This document shows, one piece after another, positions 44,521 to 53,588 of a stretch of DNA of 64,000 nt (its first letter is position 1; each line of letters begins with the position of its first letter). The translations under genes and the position numbers were made by a program. Below the pieces are notes generated by a model. It was not told where the DNA came from. It made no database searches and saw only the letters and a program-made list of their open reading frames with translations. Source of the DNA: Actinomadura sp. DC4 (GTDB lineage Bacteria > Actinomycetota > Actinomycetes > Streptosporangiales > Streptosporangiaceae); the NCBI RefSeq assembly GCF_030406325.1, contig NZ_JAUEQY010000004.1:124001-188000 (forward strand). The letters run 5' to 3'.

Positions 44521-46491
44521 TCAGCGGTTGCCGCCGCGGCGTACGCGCAGGTAGTCGCGGACGACGTACTCGCCCAGGCGCTCGGGCGTCGGAGCGAAGA
44601 CGCGGCCCCCGTTGCGGCGGGCCACCTCCTCGACGAAGGACACCAGCCGCTCGTCGTCGGCGAGCATGAAGATGTTGAGCGTCGCCCGCCGCCGGGTCAT
44701 CTTGTCCACCTCGGCGAGGGTGAGCTGCAACGTCTCCGGGGACGGCGGCCAGTCGAAGGAGGACCGCCCGTCGCGCAGCAGGTGCGCGGTCGGCTCGCCG
44801 TCGGTGACCACCAGGATGATCGGGTCGTGCTCGGGGTGCTTGTCCAGGTGCCGGCCCGCGATCATGAGCGCGTGGTGGAGGTTCGTGCCCTGCACCATGT
44901 CCCAGTCCAGGGCCGCCAGCTCCGTCGGCCGCAGCTCCCGCGCGTAGTTGGAGAACCCGATGATCTGGACCGCGTCCTGCGGGTACTTGCTCGCGACCAG
45001 CGTGTGCAGGGCGAGCGCGGTCTGCTTGGCCGACCCCCACGTGCCCCGCAACGCCATGGAGTAGGACAGGTCGACCAGCAGGCACACCGCCGCCGCCGTA
45101 CGGCGCTCGGTCTCCAGCACCTCGAAGTCGTCGACCTCCAGGCGTACGCGGGGCCCCGACGACGTGGTCACCGCACCGCCGCGCCGCATCGCGTTGGACA
45201 GCGTGCGGATGACGTCGATCGGCTGCTCGTCGCCGGTCCGCCACGGGCGGCTGGCGCCGGTCAGCTCGCCGGCCTGACCGGCGTCGACCTGGTCGTGGTC
45301 GCCCTTGCGCGAGGACTCCAGCTGGGCGAACACCCGCCGCAGCGCGGTCTCGCCCAGCCGCCGCACCGCCTTGGGCGTGAGGTCGAGCGCGCCGCCGCGG
45401 CGTTTGAGGTAGCCCTGGCGTTCGAGCTCGGCCTCGATGCGCCGCAGCGCGGCCAGGTCGTCGACCGCCTGCCGGCCGAGTGCCCGGCGTACGGCCTCCT
45501 CGTCGATGTCGTCCATCCGCGCGCCGGGGTAGTCCTGGCGCAGCGCGCCCTCCAGCTCGGCGAGGTCGCCCAGCTCCTCCAGCGCGGTCGTGGCGTCGCC
45601 CAGCGACATCGGGTCGTCGCCGTTCATCCGCTCCGACCCCGACCAGTCCAGGTCGGGCCGGCGCTGCCGCAGCGACGAGCCGAGCCGCTGCATCTCCATG
45701 GCCAGCCCGGCGTCCTCCATCGTCTGGGCCATGAGCGCGGCGAGCTCCTCGCGCTGCTCGGGCGTCATCGAGTTGAGCAGCCGTTCCGTCGCGGCGGCAC
45801 GGCGCGCCAGGGAGTCGACGAGCTCTTCCAGGTTGCGCGGGTTTTCGGGGAAGAAGTCCCCGTACTCCCGCATGAAGTTCTCGAACTCCTCCTCGGTGTG
45901 CTCGCCCCGCGCGTCCTTCTCCAACATGTCGTTGAGGGCGGCCATCATGTTCTTGACCCGCTCCATCGCGGCCGGGTCGGGATTGGACATGGCCTGCTTC
46001 ATGCCGCGGAACTGCGCGTCCAGCACGTCGCGGCGCAGCAGGTCCTTCAGCTGCTCGAACGTCTGCCGCGCCTCCGGCGAACGCCACTCGTAGTCCGACA
46101 GCCGCCGTACGGCCTGCGCGGTGTCGTCCGGCAGCGTGTCGAGCTCGGTCTCCCTCAGCCGCGCGTCGTCGCTCGGGTCGGGGAAGAGCGCGGCGCGCTC
46201 CTGGCCCACGGCGGTGTCGAGCAGGGCGCGCGCCTCTTCGAGCGTGCCGTCGAGCCGCCCGCTGCTGCGCAGCTGCTGGCGCCGGGCGCGTACCTGCCGC
46301 AGCAGGTCGTCCAGGCCGCGCCTGCGCTGCGCGCCGGGAAGCCCGCGGCGCAGCAGCTCGCGCAGCGCCTCGGCCGGACCGGTGCCCTCGAGCATGGACT
46401 CGCCCATGGCGTCGAGGGCCGCCCGGATGTCGTACGGCGGGGCGAGGGGATCCGGTCCATCGTGATAGGGCCCGTACCGGTATCCGGCCAC
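44521..46491 (-). CDS. VWA-domain protein, chelatase-subunit-D-like
   Basis: A 656-residue cytoplasmic protein. The first ~440 residues are helical and charged. The C-terminal ~200 residues are a von Willebrand A domain with the metal site DLSYSMALRG (D-x-S-x-S), the TNLHHALMIAG threonine and VTDGEPTAH. It pairs with the AAA+ gene just upstream on the same strand (stop of that gene at 46523, 31 bases before this start). MoxR/VWA or chelatase-I/D pairs act as ATP-driven remodelling or metal-insertion complexes; the client is unknown. The start is GTG 46489-46491, five bases after GAGGT. Confidence 0.85.
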   Translation of the reverse strand: MAGYRYGPYHDGPDPLAPPYDIRAALDAMGESMLEGTGPAEALRELLRRGLPGAQRRRGLDDLLRQVRARRQQLRSSGRLDGTLEEARALLDTAVGQERAALFPDPSDDARLRETELDTLPDDTAQAVRRLSDYEWRSPEARQTFEQLKDLLRRDVLDAQFRGMKQAMSNPDPAAMERVKNMMAALNDMLEKDARGEHTEEEFENFMREYGDFFPENPRNLEELVDSLARRAAATERLLNSMTPEQREELAALMAQTMEDAGLAMEMQRLGSSLRQRRPDLDWSGSERMNGDDPMSLGDATTALEELGDLAELEGALRQDYPGARMDDIDEEAVRRALGRQAVDDLAALRRIEAELERQGYLKRRGGALDLTPKAVRRLGETALRRVFAQLESSRKGDHDQVDAGQAGELTGASRPWRTGDEQPIDVIRTLSNAMRRGGAVTTSSGPRVRLEVDDFEVLETERRTAAAVCLLVDLSYSMALRGTWGSAKQTALALHTLVASKYPQDAVQIIGFSNYARELRPTELAALDWDMVQGTNLHHALMIAGRHLDKHPEHDPIILVVTDGEPTAHLLRDGRSSFDWPPSPETLQLTLAEVDKMTRRRATLNIFMLADDERLVSFVEEVARRNGGRVFAPTPERLGEYVVRDYLRVRRGGNR

Positions 46492-46522
46492 GGTGACCTC
46501 TTTCCTTGCCTGAGATTCCGGC

Positions 46523-47905
46523 TTACGTGCGATAGGTCGACGTGCCGTCGGAGGTGTCCTTGGACAGGCGCCGCATGAGGTAGAGCCCCTCAAGGGCGAA
46601 CTCCAGGGCCGCCGCGGCGTGCCCGGGAGACTCACCCTCCATGCCGAGGCCCTCCAGGATCTTCGACAGGCCGGTGACCGGGCCGATGCGGTGCAGCAGC
46701 TCCGCGGCCGGCACGAGCTCGCCGGAGTCGACCGTGGCACCGCGGTCGAAGCGGTCGAGCAAGCCGCTGAGGTCGGCCCCGCCCAGCGTGCGCCGCCAGG
46801 TGTCGGACGTCGCCCGGCGCAGGAGGTGGGCGAGCACCTCCTCCTCGCGTCCCTCCTCGCTGACCTCGAACTCCACCTTTCCGAGCAGGGTGGACACGAC
46901 GGTCGGCAGGTCGCAGACGCGCGCCACCGGCAGGTCCTCGCCGGCGACGGCGCCGCGGCGCGTCGCCGAGGCCGCGACGGTCTCGGTGCCCGCGATCGCG
47001 AACCGCGCCGACACGCCCGAACGGGTGTCGATGGCCGGCGACTCGCGTACGAGGCGGGTGAACCGGGCGATGACCTCCATCAGGTGGGTCGGCACGGCGG
47101 CCGTGACCTGCGCCTCCTGGCCGATCAGCACCAGCTCGTCGTCGAGCTCGAGCGGGTAGTGCGTACGGATCTCGGCGCCGAAGCGGTCCTTCAGCGGCGT
47201 GATGATGCGGCCGCGGTTGGTGTAGTCCTCGGGGTTCGCGCTGGCCACGAGCAGGACGTCGAGCGGCAGCCGGAGGGCGTACCCGCGGATCTGGACGTCG
47301 CGCTCCTCCAGCACGTTGAGCAGCGACACCTGGATGCGCTCGGCCAGGTCGGGCAGCTCGTTGACGCAGAAGATCCCGCGGTTGGTGCGCGGCACCAGGC
47401 CGTAGTGCACGGTCTCGGGGTCGCCGAGCGTACGGCCCTCGGCCACCTTGATCGGGTCGATGTCGCCGATCAGGTCGCCGACGCTGGTGTCGGGCGTGGC
47501 GAGCTTCTCGCCGTACCGGTCGTCGCGGTGCTTCCAGCCGACCGGCAGGTCCTCGCCCTGCTCGGCGAGCAGCCGCCGGCAGCGCACGCACACCGGGGCG
47601 TACGGGTGGTCGTTGATCTCACAGCCCTCGACCACGGGCGTCCACTCGTCGAGCAGGCCGCCGAGTGTGCGGATCAGGCGGGACTTGCCCTGGCCGCGCT
47701 CGCCGAGGAGGACGAGGTCGTGGCCGGCGATCAGGGCGCGCTCCAGATGGGGCAGCACCGTCTCGTCGAATCCCACGATCCCCGGGAAACGGGGCTCACC
47801 GGAACGGAGCCGGGAGAGAAGGTTGTTGCGTATCTCGTCTTTGACGGGCCGGTGGACATGACCACTGGCGCGGAGGTCGCGAAGTGTCGTAGGTCGAGTG
47901 TTCAC
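46523..47905 (-). CDS. AAA+ ATPase of magnesium-chelatase subunit I type
   Basis: A 460-residue AAA+ protein. Walker A is LLGERGQGKSRL near residue 75, Walker B/sensor is GIFCVNELPDLAERIQVSLL, and VLLVASANPEDYTNRGRIITPLKDRF is the chelatase I-type sensor 1 loop. Between Walker A and B lies a cysteine-bearing segment (GCEINDHPYAPVCVRCRR) that could bind a metal and is not found in all relatives. It works with the downstream VWA partner. The start is GTG 47903-47905, with AGAGGA about five bases upstream. The longer frame to 48619 is mostly antisense to the FIST gene. Confidence 0.88.
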   Translation of the reverse strand: MNTRPTTLRDLRASGHVHRPVKDEIRNNLLSRLRSGEPRFPGIVGFDETVLPHLERALIAGHDLVLLGERGQGKSRLIRTLGGLLDEWTPVVEGCEINDHPYAPVCVRCRRLLAEQGEDLPVGWKHRDDRYGEKLATPDTSVGDLIGDIDPIKVAEGRTLGDPETVHYGLVPRTNRGIFCVNELPDLAERIQVSLLNVLEERDVQIRGYALRLPLDVLLVASANPEDYTNRGRIITPLKDRFGAEIRTHYPLELDDELVLIGQEAQVTAAVPTHLMEVIARFTRLVRESPAIDTRSGVSARFAIAGTETVAASATRRGAVAGEDLPVARVCDLPTVVSTLLGKVEFEVSEEGREEEVLAHLLRRATSDTWRRTLGGADLSGLLDRFDRGATVDSGELVPAAELLHRIGPVTGLSKILEGLGMEGESPGHAAAALEFALEGLYLMRRLSKDTSDGTSTYRT

Positions 47906-48239
47906 AGTCCTCTTATCGCTTCTCGTTCGTGGCCGGCCGAAGGAGCGTGATCGCCTGCCGCCGCGCCGGGCTCGCGTACGGGGCCGGTGATTAGTAAAGG
48001 TCCCTGGGGTCGCTCGTGTTCCGTTCGACACTATGCCCGGATTTTCATATCCGCATCCAACGGGGCCGAGCACGACCGGAGGCGCAGGCCGGGCCGGGGT
48101 TAGGGCGGGTACATCGGGTAGGTGCAACGTGTGCCGGCCGTCGCCGGACGATGGGGCGGGCGCCGCGGCTGAGAAGGGAATCCCCGACCTGCTGTGGTAG
48201 ACCGTAAGGAATCGGGCGTGGTGGAGAGGGGACGAGGCA
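47906..48239. other. divergent promoter region between AAA+ and FIST genes
   Basis: 334 bases without a supported gene. A TAGACC at 48199 and the purine-rich GAGAGGGGACGAGG just before 48240 probably serve FIST expression. No hairpin or known operator was recognised. Confidence 0.4.
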
Positions 48240-49436
48240 GTGGCACGATTCGGTGACGGCCTGGCCGTCGGCCCCGATCTCATCGCGGCCGCGGACTCCG
48301 CCATCGCGCAGGCGCGCCTGCCTCTCGACGGCCCGCCCGACCTCGTCTTCGTCTTCGTCTGCGCGCAGACCCCGGACGCCGTCGAGCGAGCCGCGCGGCG
48401 GGCCACGGAGGTCGCCGGCACGCCCAACGTGATCGGCTGCGGCGCCCCCGGCGTGATCGGCGGCAACCACGGCGTCGAGGACTCCAGCGCCGTCAGCGCT
48501 TGGGCCGCGCGCCTGCCGGAGGCGCGCATCGACCCGTTCCGGCTGGAGACCCTGAAGTTCCCCGGCGAGGACCCGGAGGCGGCCCAGCGGCTGGCCGTGG
48601 TCGGCATGCCGCAGACCAACGACGACGACGTGGTCGCGGTCCTGCTGGCCGACCCCTACACCTTTCCGGTCGACGCGTTCGTCGAGCGGTCCGGCGAGGT
48701 CCTGCCGGGCCTGCCGCTGGTCGGCGGCCTGGCCACCGGGCAGGGCGGGCGCGGCACGGCACGCATGTTCGTCGACGGCGAGATCGTCGACTCGGGCGCG
48801 GTCGGCGTGCTGCTCGGCGGCTCGGTCATGGCGACCACGCTGGTCAGCCAGGGCGCGCGGCCGGTCGGCCCGTCCATGGTGGTCACGAGGGCCGAGGACA
48901 ACGTCCTGTACGAACTGGCCGGCTCCCCGGCGCTCACCAAGCTGGAGGAGGTCGTCGCCGACCTGCCCGAGAAGGAGCGCTCGCTGATCGAGAGCGGCCT
49001 GCTGATCGGCGTCGCGATGGATGAGTACGCCCATGAGCACGAGCGCGGCGACTTCCTGGTGCGCGGCGTGATCGGCGCCGACCCGGACGCCGGCGCGCTC
49101 GCCACCGGCGACGTCATCGAGGTCGGCCGTACGGTCCGGTTCCAGGTGCGCGACGCGGGCGCGGCCGACGAGGACCTCACCCTGATGCTCGGCGACCTCG
49201 GCCTCACCCCGGTCGAGGGCGCGCTGCTGTTCTCCTGTACGGGCCGGGGCCGCGCGATGTTCCCCAACTCCGACCACGACGTACGGTTGATGCGCAGCAT
49301 GCTCGGCACGTCGGGGATCGGCGGGTTCTTCGCCGCCGGCGAGATCGGCCCGGTCGCGGGCCGCAACCACGTACACGGCTTCACCGCGTCGATCCTGGCC
49401 TTCGGGCCGGCCGCCGCCGAGAGGGAGGCCTCATGA
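48240..49436 (+). CDS. FIST N/C domain signal-transduction protein
   Basis: A 398-residue protein made of FIST-N and FIST-C sensory domains. FIST-N carries IGCGAPGVIGGNHGVEDSSAV near residues 68-88 and LPGLPLVGGLA further on. The C-terminal LFSCTGRGRAMFPN and GFFAAGEIGPVAGRNHVHGF are the hallmark FIST-C sequences. The family binds small ligands, perhaps amino acids, and often works with chemotaxis or cyclic-nucleotide proteins; here it stands alone. The GTG at 48240 has a purine-rich AGGGGACGAGG upstream. A ROK-family kinase gene follows after 73 bases. Confidence 0.88.
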   Translation: MARFGDGLAVGPDLIAAADSAIAQARLPLDGPPDLVFVFVCAQTPDAVERAARRATEVAGTPNVIGCGAPGVIGGNHGVEDSSAVSAWAARLPEARIDPFRLETLKFPGEDPEAAQRLAVVGMPQTNDDDVVAVLLADPYTFPVDAFVERSGEVLPGLPLVGGLATGQGGRGTARMFVDGEIVDSGAVGVLLGGSVMATTLVSQGARPVGPSMVVTRAEDNVLYELAGSPALTKLEEVVADLPEKERSLIESGLLIGVAMDEYAHEHERGDFLVRGVIGADPDAGALATGDVIEVGRTVRFQVRDAGAADEDLTLMLGDLGLTPVEGALLFSCTGRGRAMFPNSDHDVRLMRSMLGTSGIGGFFAAGEIGPVAGRNHVHGFTASILAFGPAAAEREAS

Positions 49437-49509
49437 GATGTGCCACCGGGCCTCCCACCCGTCCGTGATCTGAGGAGCGGCGACAAGCTCGGCGAGGAGA
49501 GCGGCAGGC

Positions 49510-50457
49510 ATGGAAGACAACGGCGGTTCACACGGAAACGCCTCCGTCCTCGCGATCGACGTCGGCGGCACCAAGATGGCCGCCGCGCTGGTCGAACCGG
49601 GCGGCCGGGTCGGCGCGTACGAGCGCATCGCCACTCCGCCGCCGCCACACGTCGACGCGGACGGGCTGTGGCGCACGCTCCTGGCGTTGGTCGACAAGCT
49701 GCCGGTCCAGGAGCTGGCCGGCATCGGGGTGGGCTGCGGCGGCCCCATGTGGTGGCCGTCCGGCGAGGTCTCGCCCCTCAACATGCCGGCGTGGCGGGCG
49801 TTCCCGCTGCGGGACCGGCTCAGCGAGCGGTTCCCGGGCCTGCCGGTACGGGTGCACAACGACGCCGTCGCCGTCACGGTCGGCGAGCACTGGCGCGGCG
49901 CAGGCCGGGGGCAGCCGAACGTCCTGGGCATGGTCGTCTCGACCGGAGTGGGCGGCGGCCTGATCCTGGGCGACCGGATCATCGACGGGGCGAGCGGCAA
50001 CGCCGGTCACATCGGGCACGTGATCGTCGACCCGGACGGGCCGCCGTGCGAGTGCGGCGGGCGCGGCTGCCTGGAGGCGATCGCCCGCGGCCCCGGACTG
50101 TCGGCCTGGGCCCGTGAGCAAGGGTGGACCGGAGAGACGGGCAAGGAGCTCGCCCATGACGCGGCGCGCGGGCACCCGGTGGCCGTACGCGCCATGAACC
50201 GCGCCGGCTGGGCCCTGGGCGTGGCGATCGCGTCCGCGACGCACCTGTGCGACCTCGACGTGGTGGCGGTCGGCGGCGGCCTCTCCCAGGCGGGTCCGCT
50301 GCTGTTCCGCCCGCTGGAGGACGCCTTCCGCCTTCACGCCCGGATGGACTTCGCCCGCGAGGTGCGCGTGGTCCCGGCGGCGCTCGGCCAGATGGCCGGC
50401 CTGGTCGGCGCGGCGGCCCTCATCTTCGGCGCCGATCGCTACTGGACCGGCGGCTGA
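49510..50457 (+). CDS. ROK family sugar kinase
   Basis: A 315-residue ASKHA kinase. The N-terminal phosphate loop reads LAIDVGGTKMAAALVE, HNDAVAVTVGEHW carries the catalytic Asp, VVSTGVGGGLILG binds ATP/sugar, and CECGGRGCLEA is the ROK zinc-binding motif with the conserved C-x-C-G-x-x-G-C. It lacks a DNA-binding N-terminus, so it is a kinase rather than a repressor. Glucose or N-acetyl sugar would be typical substrates. The frame starts at ATG 49510; a ribosome site (GCGGCAGGC) is weak. Confidence 0.88.
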   Translation: MEDNGGSHGNASVLAIDVGGTKMAAALVEPGGRVGAYERIATPPPPHVDADGLWRTLLALVDKLPVQELAGIGVGCGGPMWWPSGEVSPLNMPAWRAFPLRDRLSERFPGLPVRVHNDAVAVTVGEHWRGAGRGQPNVLGMVVSTGVGGGLILGDRIIDGASGNAGHIGHVIVDPDGPPCECGGRGCLEAIARGPGLSAWAREQGWTGETGKELAHDAARGHPVAVRAMNRAGWALGVAIASATHLCDLDVVAVGGGLSQAGPLLFRPLEDAFRLHARMDFAREVRVVPAALGQMAGLVGAAALIFGADRYWTGG

Positions 50458-50493
50458 GAAGGCCGCGCCCCCGGGCGTGGGAGACTCTCAATC

Positions 50494-51705
50494 ATGAGTG
50501 GTCCTGTCGGCATCGATGACATTCGTGCGGCGCGTGAACTGCTGCGGGACGTCACCGTGACCACGCCGATCCTCGAGTCCCGCTCGCTCTCGGCCAAGAT
50601 CGGCGGCCCTGTTCACCTCAAGTGCGAGAACCTCCAGCGCGCCGGGTCGTTCAAGTCGCGCGGGGCATATGTCCGGATCGCGCGGCTCAGTGACGAGGAG
50701 CGCGCCCGCGGCGTGGTCGCGGCCAGCGCCGGCAACCACGCGCAGGGCGTCGCGCTCGCCGCCAAACTGCTCGGCAGCAAGGCGGTCGTCTTCATGCCCG
50801 CCGGGGCCCCGCTGCCCAAGGTCGTGGCCACGCGCGCGTACGGCGCCGAGGTCGTGTTCGAGCCCTCCGGGGTGGACGCGTGCCTGGCCGCCGCGACCGC
50901 CTACGCGGAGAAGACCGGCGCGGTCTTCATCCACCCGTTCGACCACCCCGACGTGGTGGCGGGCCAGGGCACGGTCGGCCTGGAGATCATCGAGCAGTGC
51001 CCCGACGTCCGTACGATCGTGGTCGGGGTCGGCGGCGGCGGGCTGATCTCCGGGATCGCCGCCGCGGTCAAGGCGGTACGCCCGGACGTCCGCGTGGTCG
51101 GCGTCCAGGCCGAGCGCGCCGCGGCCTTCCCGCCCTCGCTCGCTGCGGGCCGCCCCATCCTGGTCGAGCCGAGCGCCACGATGGCCGACGGCATCTCCGT
51201 GGGCCGTCCGGGCGACCTGACCTTCGAGATGGTCTCCAAGCTGGTCGACTCCGTGGTGACGGTGTCGGAGGAGTCGCTGTCCGAGGCGATGGTCAACTGC
51301 CTAGAACGCTCCAAACAGGTCGTCGAGCCGGCCGGTGCGGTCGGCGTCGCGGCGCTGCTCGACCGCCCGCAGGAGTTCGAGGCGCCCGTCGTCACGGTCC
51401 TGTCCGGGGGCAACATCGACCCGCTGCTGCTGACCAAGGTTCTTCGGCACGGCCTGGCCCTGGCAGGGCGCTACCTGGTGTTCCGCGCCCGCCTGCGCGA
51501 CCATCCGGGCGCCCTCGTTGACCTGCTCGGCGAGCTCGCCGAGATGGAGGTCAACGTCCTCGACGTCGTGCACGAGCGGGTCGCGGCCCGCCTCAACGTC
51601 GACGAGGCGGAGGTGCTCCTGCATCTGGAGACCCGTGGTCCGGCGCACTGCGACGAGGTGCTCGGCCGGCTGCGTCGTGAGGGTTACACGCTCAGCTTCA
51701 ACTGA
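50494..51705 (+). CDS. ilvA: threonine ammonia-lyase
   Basis: A 403-residue PLP enzyme that deaminates threonine to 2-oxobutyrate, feeding isoleucine synthesis. The PLP lysine is Lys54 in AGSFKSRGAYVR, ASAGNHAQGVA contacts the substrate, and VGVGGGGLISGIA is the glycine-rich phosphate loop. The C-terminal ~75 residues (RLRDHPGALVDLLGELAEMEVN) are a single ACT-type regulatory domain. This domain count matches the short, TdcB/IlvA type common in actinobacteria. The ATG at 50494 lies 36 bases after the ROK stop. Confidence 0.93.
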   Translation: MSGPVGIDDIRAARELLRDVTVTTPILESRSLSAKIGGPVHLKCENLQRAGSFKSRGAYVRIARLSDEERARGVVAASAGNHAQGVALAAKLLGSKAVVFMPAGAPLPKVVATRAYGAEVVFEPSGVDACLAAATAYAEKTGAVFIHPFDHPDVVAGQGTVGLEIIEQCPDVRTIVVGVGGGGLISGIAAAVKAVRPDVRVVGVQAERAAAFPPSLAAGRPILVEPSATMADGISVGRPGDLTFEMVSKLVDSVVTVSEESLSEAMVNCLERSKQVVEPAGAVGVAALLDRPQEFEAPVVTVLSGGNIDPLLLTKVLRHGLALAGRYLVFRARLRDHPGALVDLLGELAEMEVNVLDVVHERVAARLNVDEAEVLLHLETRGPAHCDEVLGRLRREGYTLSFN

Positions 51706-51812
51706 CTGTCCGCATAAATGCCCTTATCGGCCGATTGGTCGTGTGGGAATACTCCCTTGAGCGGGGACCTGGCGTCCGGAAGACTTGCGCGATCCCGAGA
51801 TGTCATAGCCAC

Positions 51813-51840
51813 TTGGTAAACAAGCGGGATGTCGCAATCT
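51813..51840 (+). promoter_or_regulatory. candidate promoter of the ABC exporter operon
   Basis: TTGGTA (51813-51818) and CAATCT (51835-51840) are spaced by 16 bases, and the GTG follows at 51858. The -35 is inside an imperfect palindrome (CTTGGTAAACAAG), and GATGTC-type repeats flank it on both sides (51799 and 51828), so a repressor site is plausible. Confidence 0.4.
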
Positions 51841-51857
51841 TTCCACTGGGGGACGTC

Positions 51858-52811
51858 GTGTCGGACATGATCGTTGCCGAGGGGCTGGCAAAGCACTACG
51901 GAAAGGTCACCGCGCTCGATGGCATCGACCTCCGGGTGCCGGCCGGCACCGTGCTCGGCCTCCTCGGCCCCAACGGAGCCGGCAAGACCACCGCCGTCCG
52001 CATCCTCACCACACTGATGCGGCCCGACACGGGCCGCGCCACCGTCGCGGGACACGACGTGCTCGGCGACCCCGCCGCCGTCCGCAAGGTCATCGGACTG
52101 TCCGGCCAGTACGCCGCCGTCGACGAGCACCTCACCGGCCGGGAGAACCTCGACATGGTCGGGCGGCTCTACCACCTGGGCGCCAGGGCCGCGCGCGACC
52201 GCGCCGGCGCGCTGCTGGAGCAGTTCGACCTGGGCGACGCCGCCGACCGGGTCGCCAAGACCTACTCCGGCGGCATGCGCCGCCGCCTCGACCTCGCCGC
52301 CAGCCTCGTGGCGAGGCCGCAGGTCATCTTCCTGGACGAGCCGACCACCGGCCTGGACCCGCGCAGCCGCCTCGGCATGTGGGACATCATCCGCGAGCTG
52401 GTACGCGAGGGCACGACCCTGCTGCTGACCACCCAGTACCTCGAAGAGGCCGACGCGCTCGCCAACGAGATCGCCATCATCGACCACGGCAAGGTGATCG
52501 CGCAGGGCACGGCCGACGAGCTGAAGGCCCAGGTCGGCGGGGAGCGGGTGGAGCTGATCGTCGCCGACCGGTCCGAGGTGCCCAAGGCCGTCGCCGCGCT
52601 GGCCGCCCTCGCCACCGCCGAGCCGGTCGTGGACGAGGACACCCACATGGTGACCGTCCAGGTCGAGGGCGGCACCCGCGCCCTGGCCGACGTCGTACGC
52701 GAGCTCGACACCGCCGGCGTCGAGGCGCAGGACCTCGCGTTCCGCCGCCCCACCCTCGATGAAGTGTTCCTGTCCCTGACCGGCCACGCCGCCGAAGAGG
52801 AGTCCTCATGA
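51858..52811 (+). CDS. DrrA-type ABC transporter ATP-binding protein
   Basis: A 317-residue ATPase of the daunorubicin-resistance type. Walker A is GLLGPNGAGKTTAV (about 35-48), the signature is TYSGGMRRRLDLA, Walker B is VIFLDEPTTGLDPRSR, and the C-terminal DLAFRRPTLDEVFLSLTG block is diagnostic of DrrA/CcmA-like subfamilies. It drives drug or lipid export through the permease encoded next. The GTG at 51858 is preceded by GGGGGAC; an ATG four codons on is also possible. It overlaps the permease gene by four bases. Confidence 0.9.
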   Translation: MSDMIVAEGLAKHYGKVTALDGIDLRVPAGTVLGLLGPNGAGKTTAVRILTTLMRPDTGRATVAGHDVLGDPAAVRKVIGLSGQYAAVDEHLTGRENLDMVGRLYHLGARAARDRAGALLEQFDLGDAADRVAKTYSGGMRRRLDLAASLVARPQVIFLDEPTTGLDPRSRLGMWDIIRELVREGTTLLLTTQYLEEADALANEIAIIDHGKVIAQGTADELKAQVGGERVELIVADRSEVPKAVAALAALATAEPVVDEDTHMVTVQVEGGTRALADVVRELDTAGVEAQDLAFRRPTLDEVFLSLTGHAAEEESS

Positions 52812-53581
52812 GCCTTCCGTACGCCGTGAGCGACTCGGTGGTGATCACGAGACGCCACCTGAAGCACACCACGCGCATCCCGGAGCTGCTGTTCTTCTCG
52901 ATCATGCAGCCGATCATCTTCATCCTGCTGTTCACGGTGGTGTTCGCGAACGCCATCAAGGTCCCGGGCATGGACTACAAGAACTTCATGATGCCCGCGA
53001 TCTTCGTGCAGACCATGGCGTTCGCCACGGCGGGCACGGCCGCGGGGTTCGCCGACGATCTGCAGAAGGGCCTGATCGATCGCTTCAGGTCGCTGCCGAT
53101 GGCTCGTTCGGCGGTGCTCATCGGGCGGCTGGTGGCCGAGGCCGCGCGCAACACGCTGACCCTCTTCATCATGATCGGCGCCGGTTATGCCGTCGGCTTC
53201 CGCTTCCAGGGCGGCTTCCTTCCGGCGGTGGGCGGCATCGTGCTGCTGGTCGCCTTCGCCTTCGCGTTCTCCTCGATCGGCACGGTGATCGGGCTGGGCG
53301 TCCGCACGGTCGAGGCGGCCCAGATGGCCGGCATGATCTGGATCTTCCCGCTGACGTTCCTGAGCAACGGTTTCGTGCCGATGGCGAGCCTGCCCGGCTG
53401 GCTGCAGAGCGTCGTCCGCTACAGCCCGGTGACGGAGATGAACAACGCGCTGCGCGCCATGTTCTACGGCCACGGGCAGGCGCTCGCCGGGCCCGCGCTG
53501 CGGTCCGTTATCTGGATCGCCGCCATCTCGCTGGTCTTCCTCGCCCTCGGCGTCCGCCAGTACAAGAAGGCCGGCGGCTGA
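52808..53581 (+). CDS. DrrB-type ABC-2 permease
   Basis: A 257-residue membrane protein with six helices of the ABC-2 type. LLFFSIMQPIIFILLFTVVF is the first helix, GFADDLQKGLIDRFRSLPMA is the coupling segment with conserved basic residues, and TFLSNGFVPMASLPGWLQSV precedes the last periplasmic loop. It should form a homodimeric exporter with the ATPase just upstream. The ATG overlaps that gene's stop. The natural substrate is unknown; many relatives confer resistance to a self-made drug, but no biosynthetic cluster is seen nearby. Confidence 0.9.
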   Translation: MSLPYAVSDSVVITRRHLKHTTRIPELLFFSIMQPIIFILLFTVVFANAIKVPGMDYKNFMMPAIFVQTMAFATAGTAAGFADDLQKGLIDRFRSLPMARSAVLIGRLVAEAARNTLTLFIMIGAGYAVGFRFQGGFLPAVGGIVLLVAFAFAFSSIGTVIGLGVRTVEAAQMAGMIWIFPLTFLSNGFVPMASLPGWLQSVVRYSPVTEMNNALRAMFYGHGQALAGPALRSVIWIAAISLVFLALGVRQYKKAGG

Positions 53582-53588
53582 CCGGAGC

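Noticed and set aside
44782-46578. 598-residue plus-strand open frame
   Set aside because: Antisense to the VWA gene, which has a real metal site and a partner gene.
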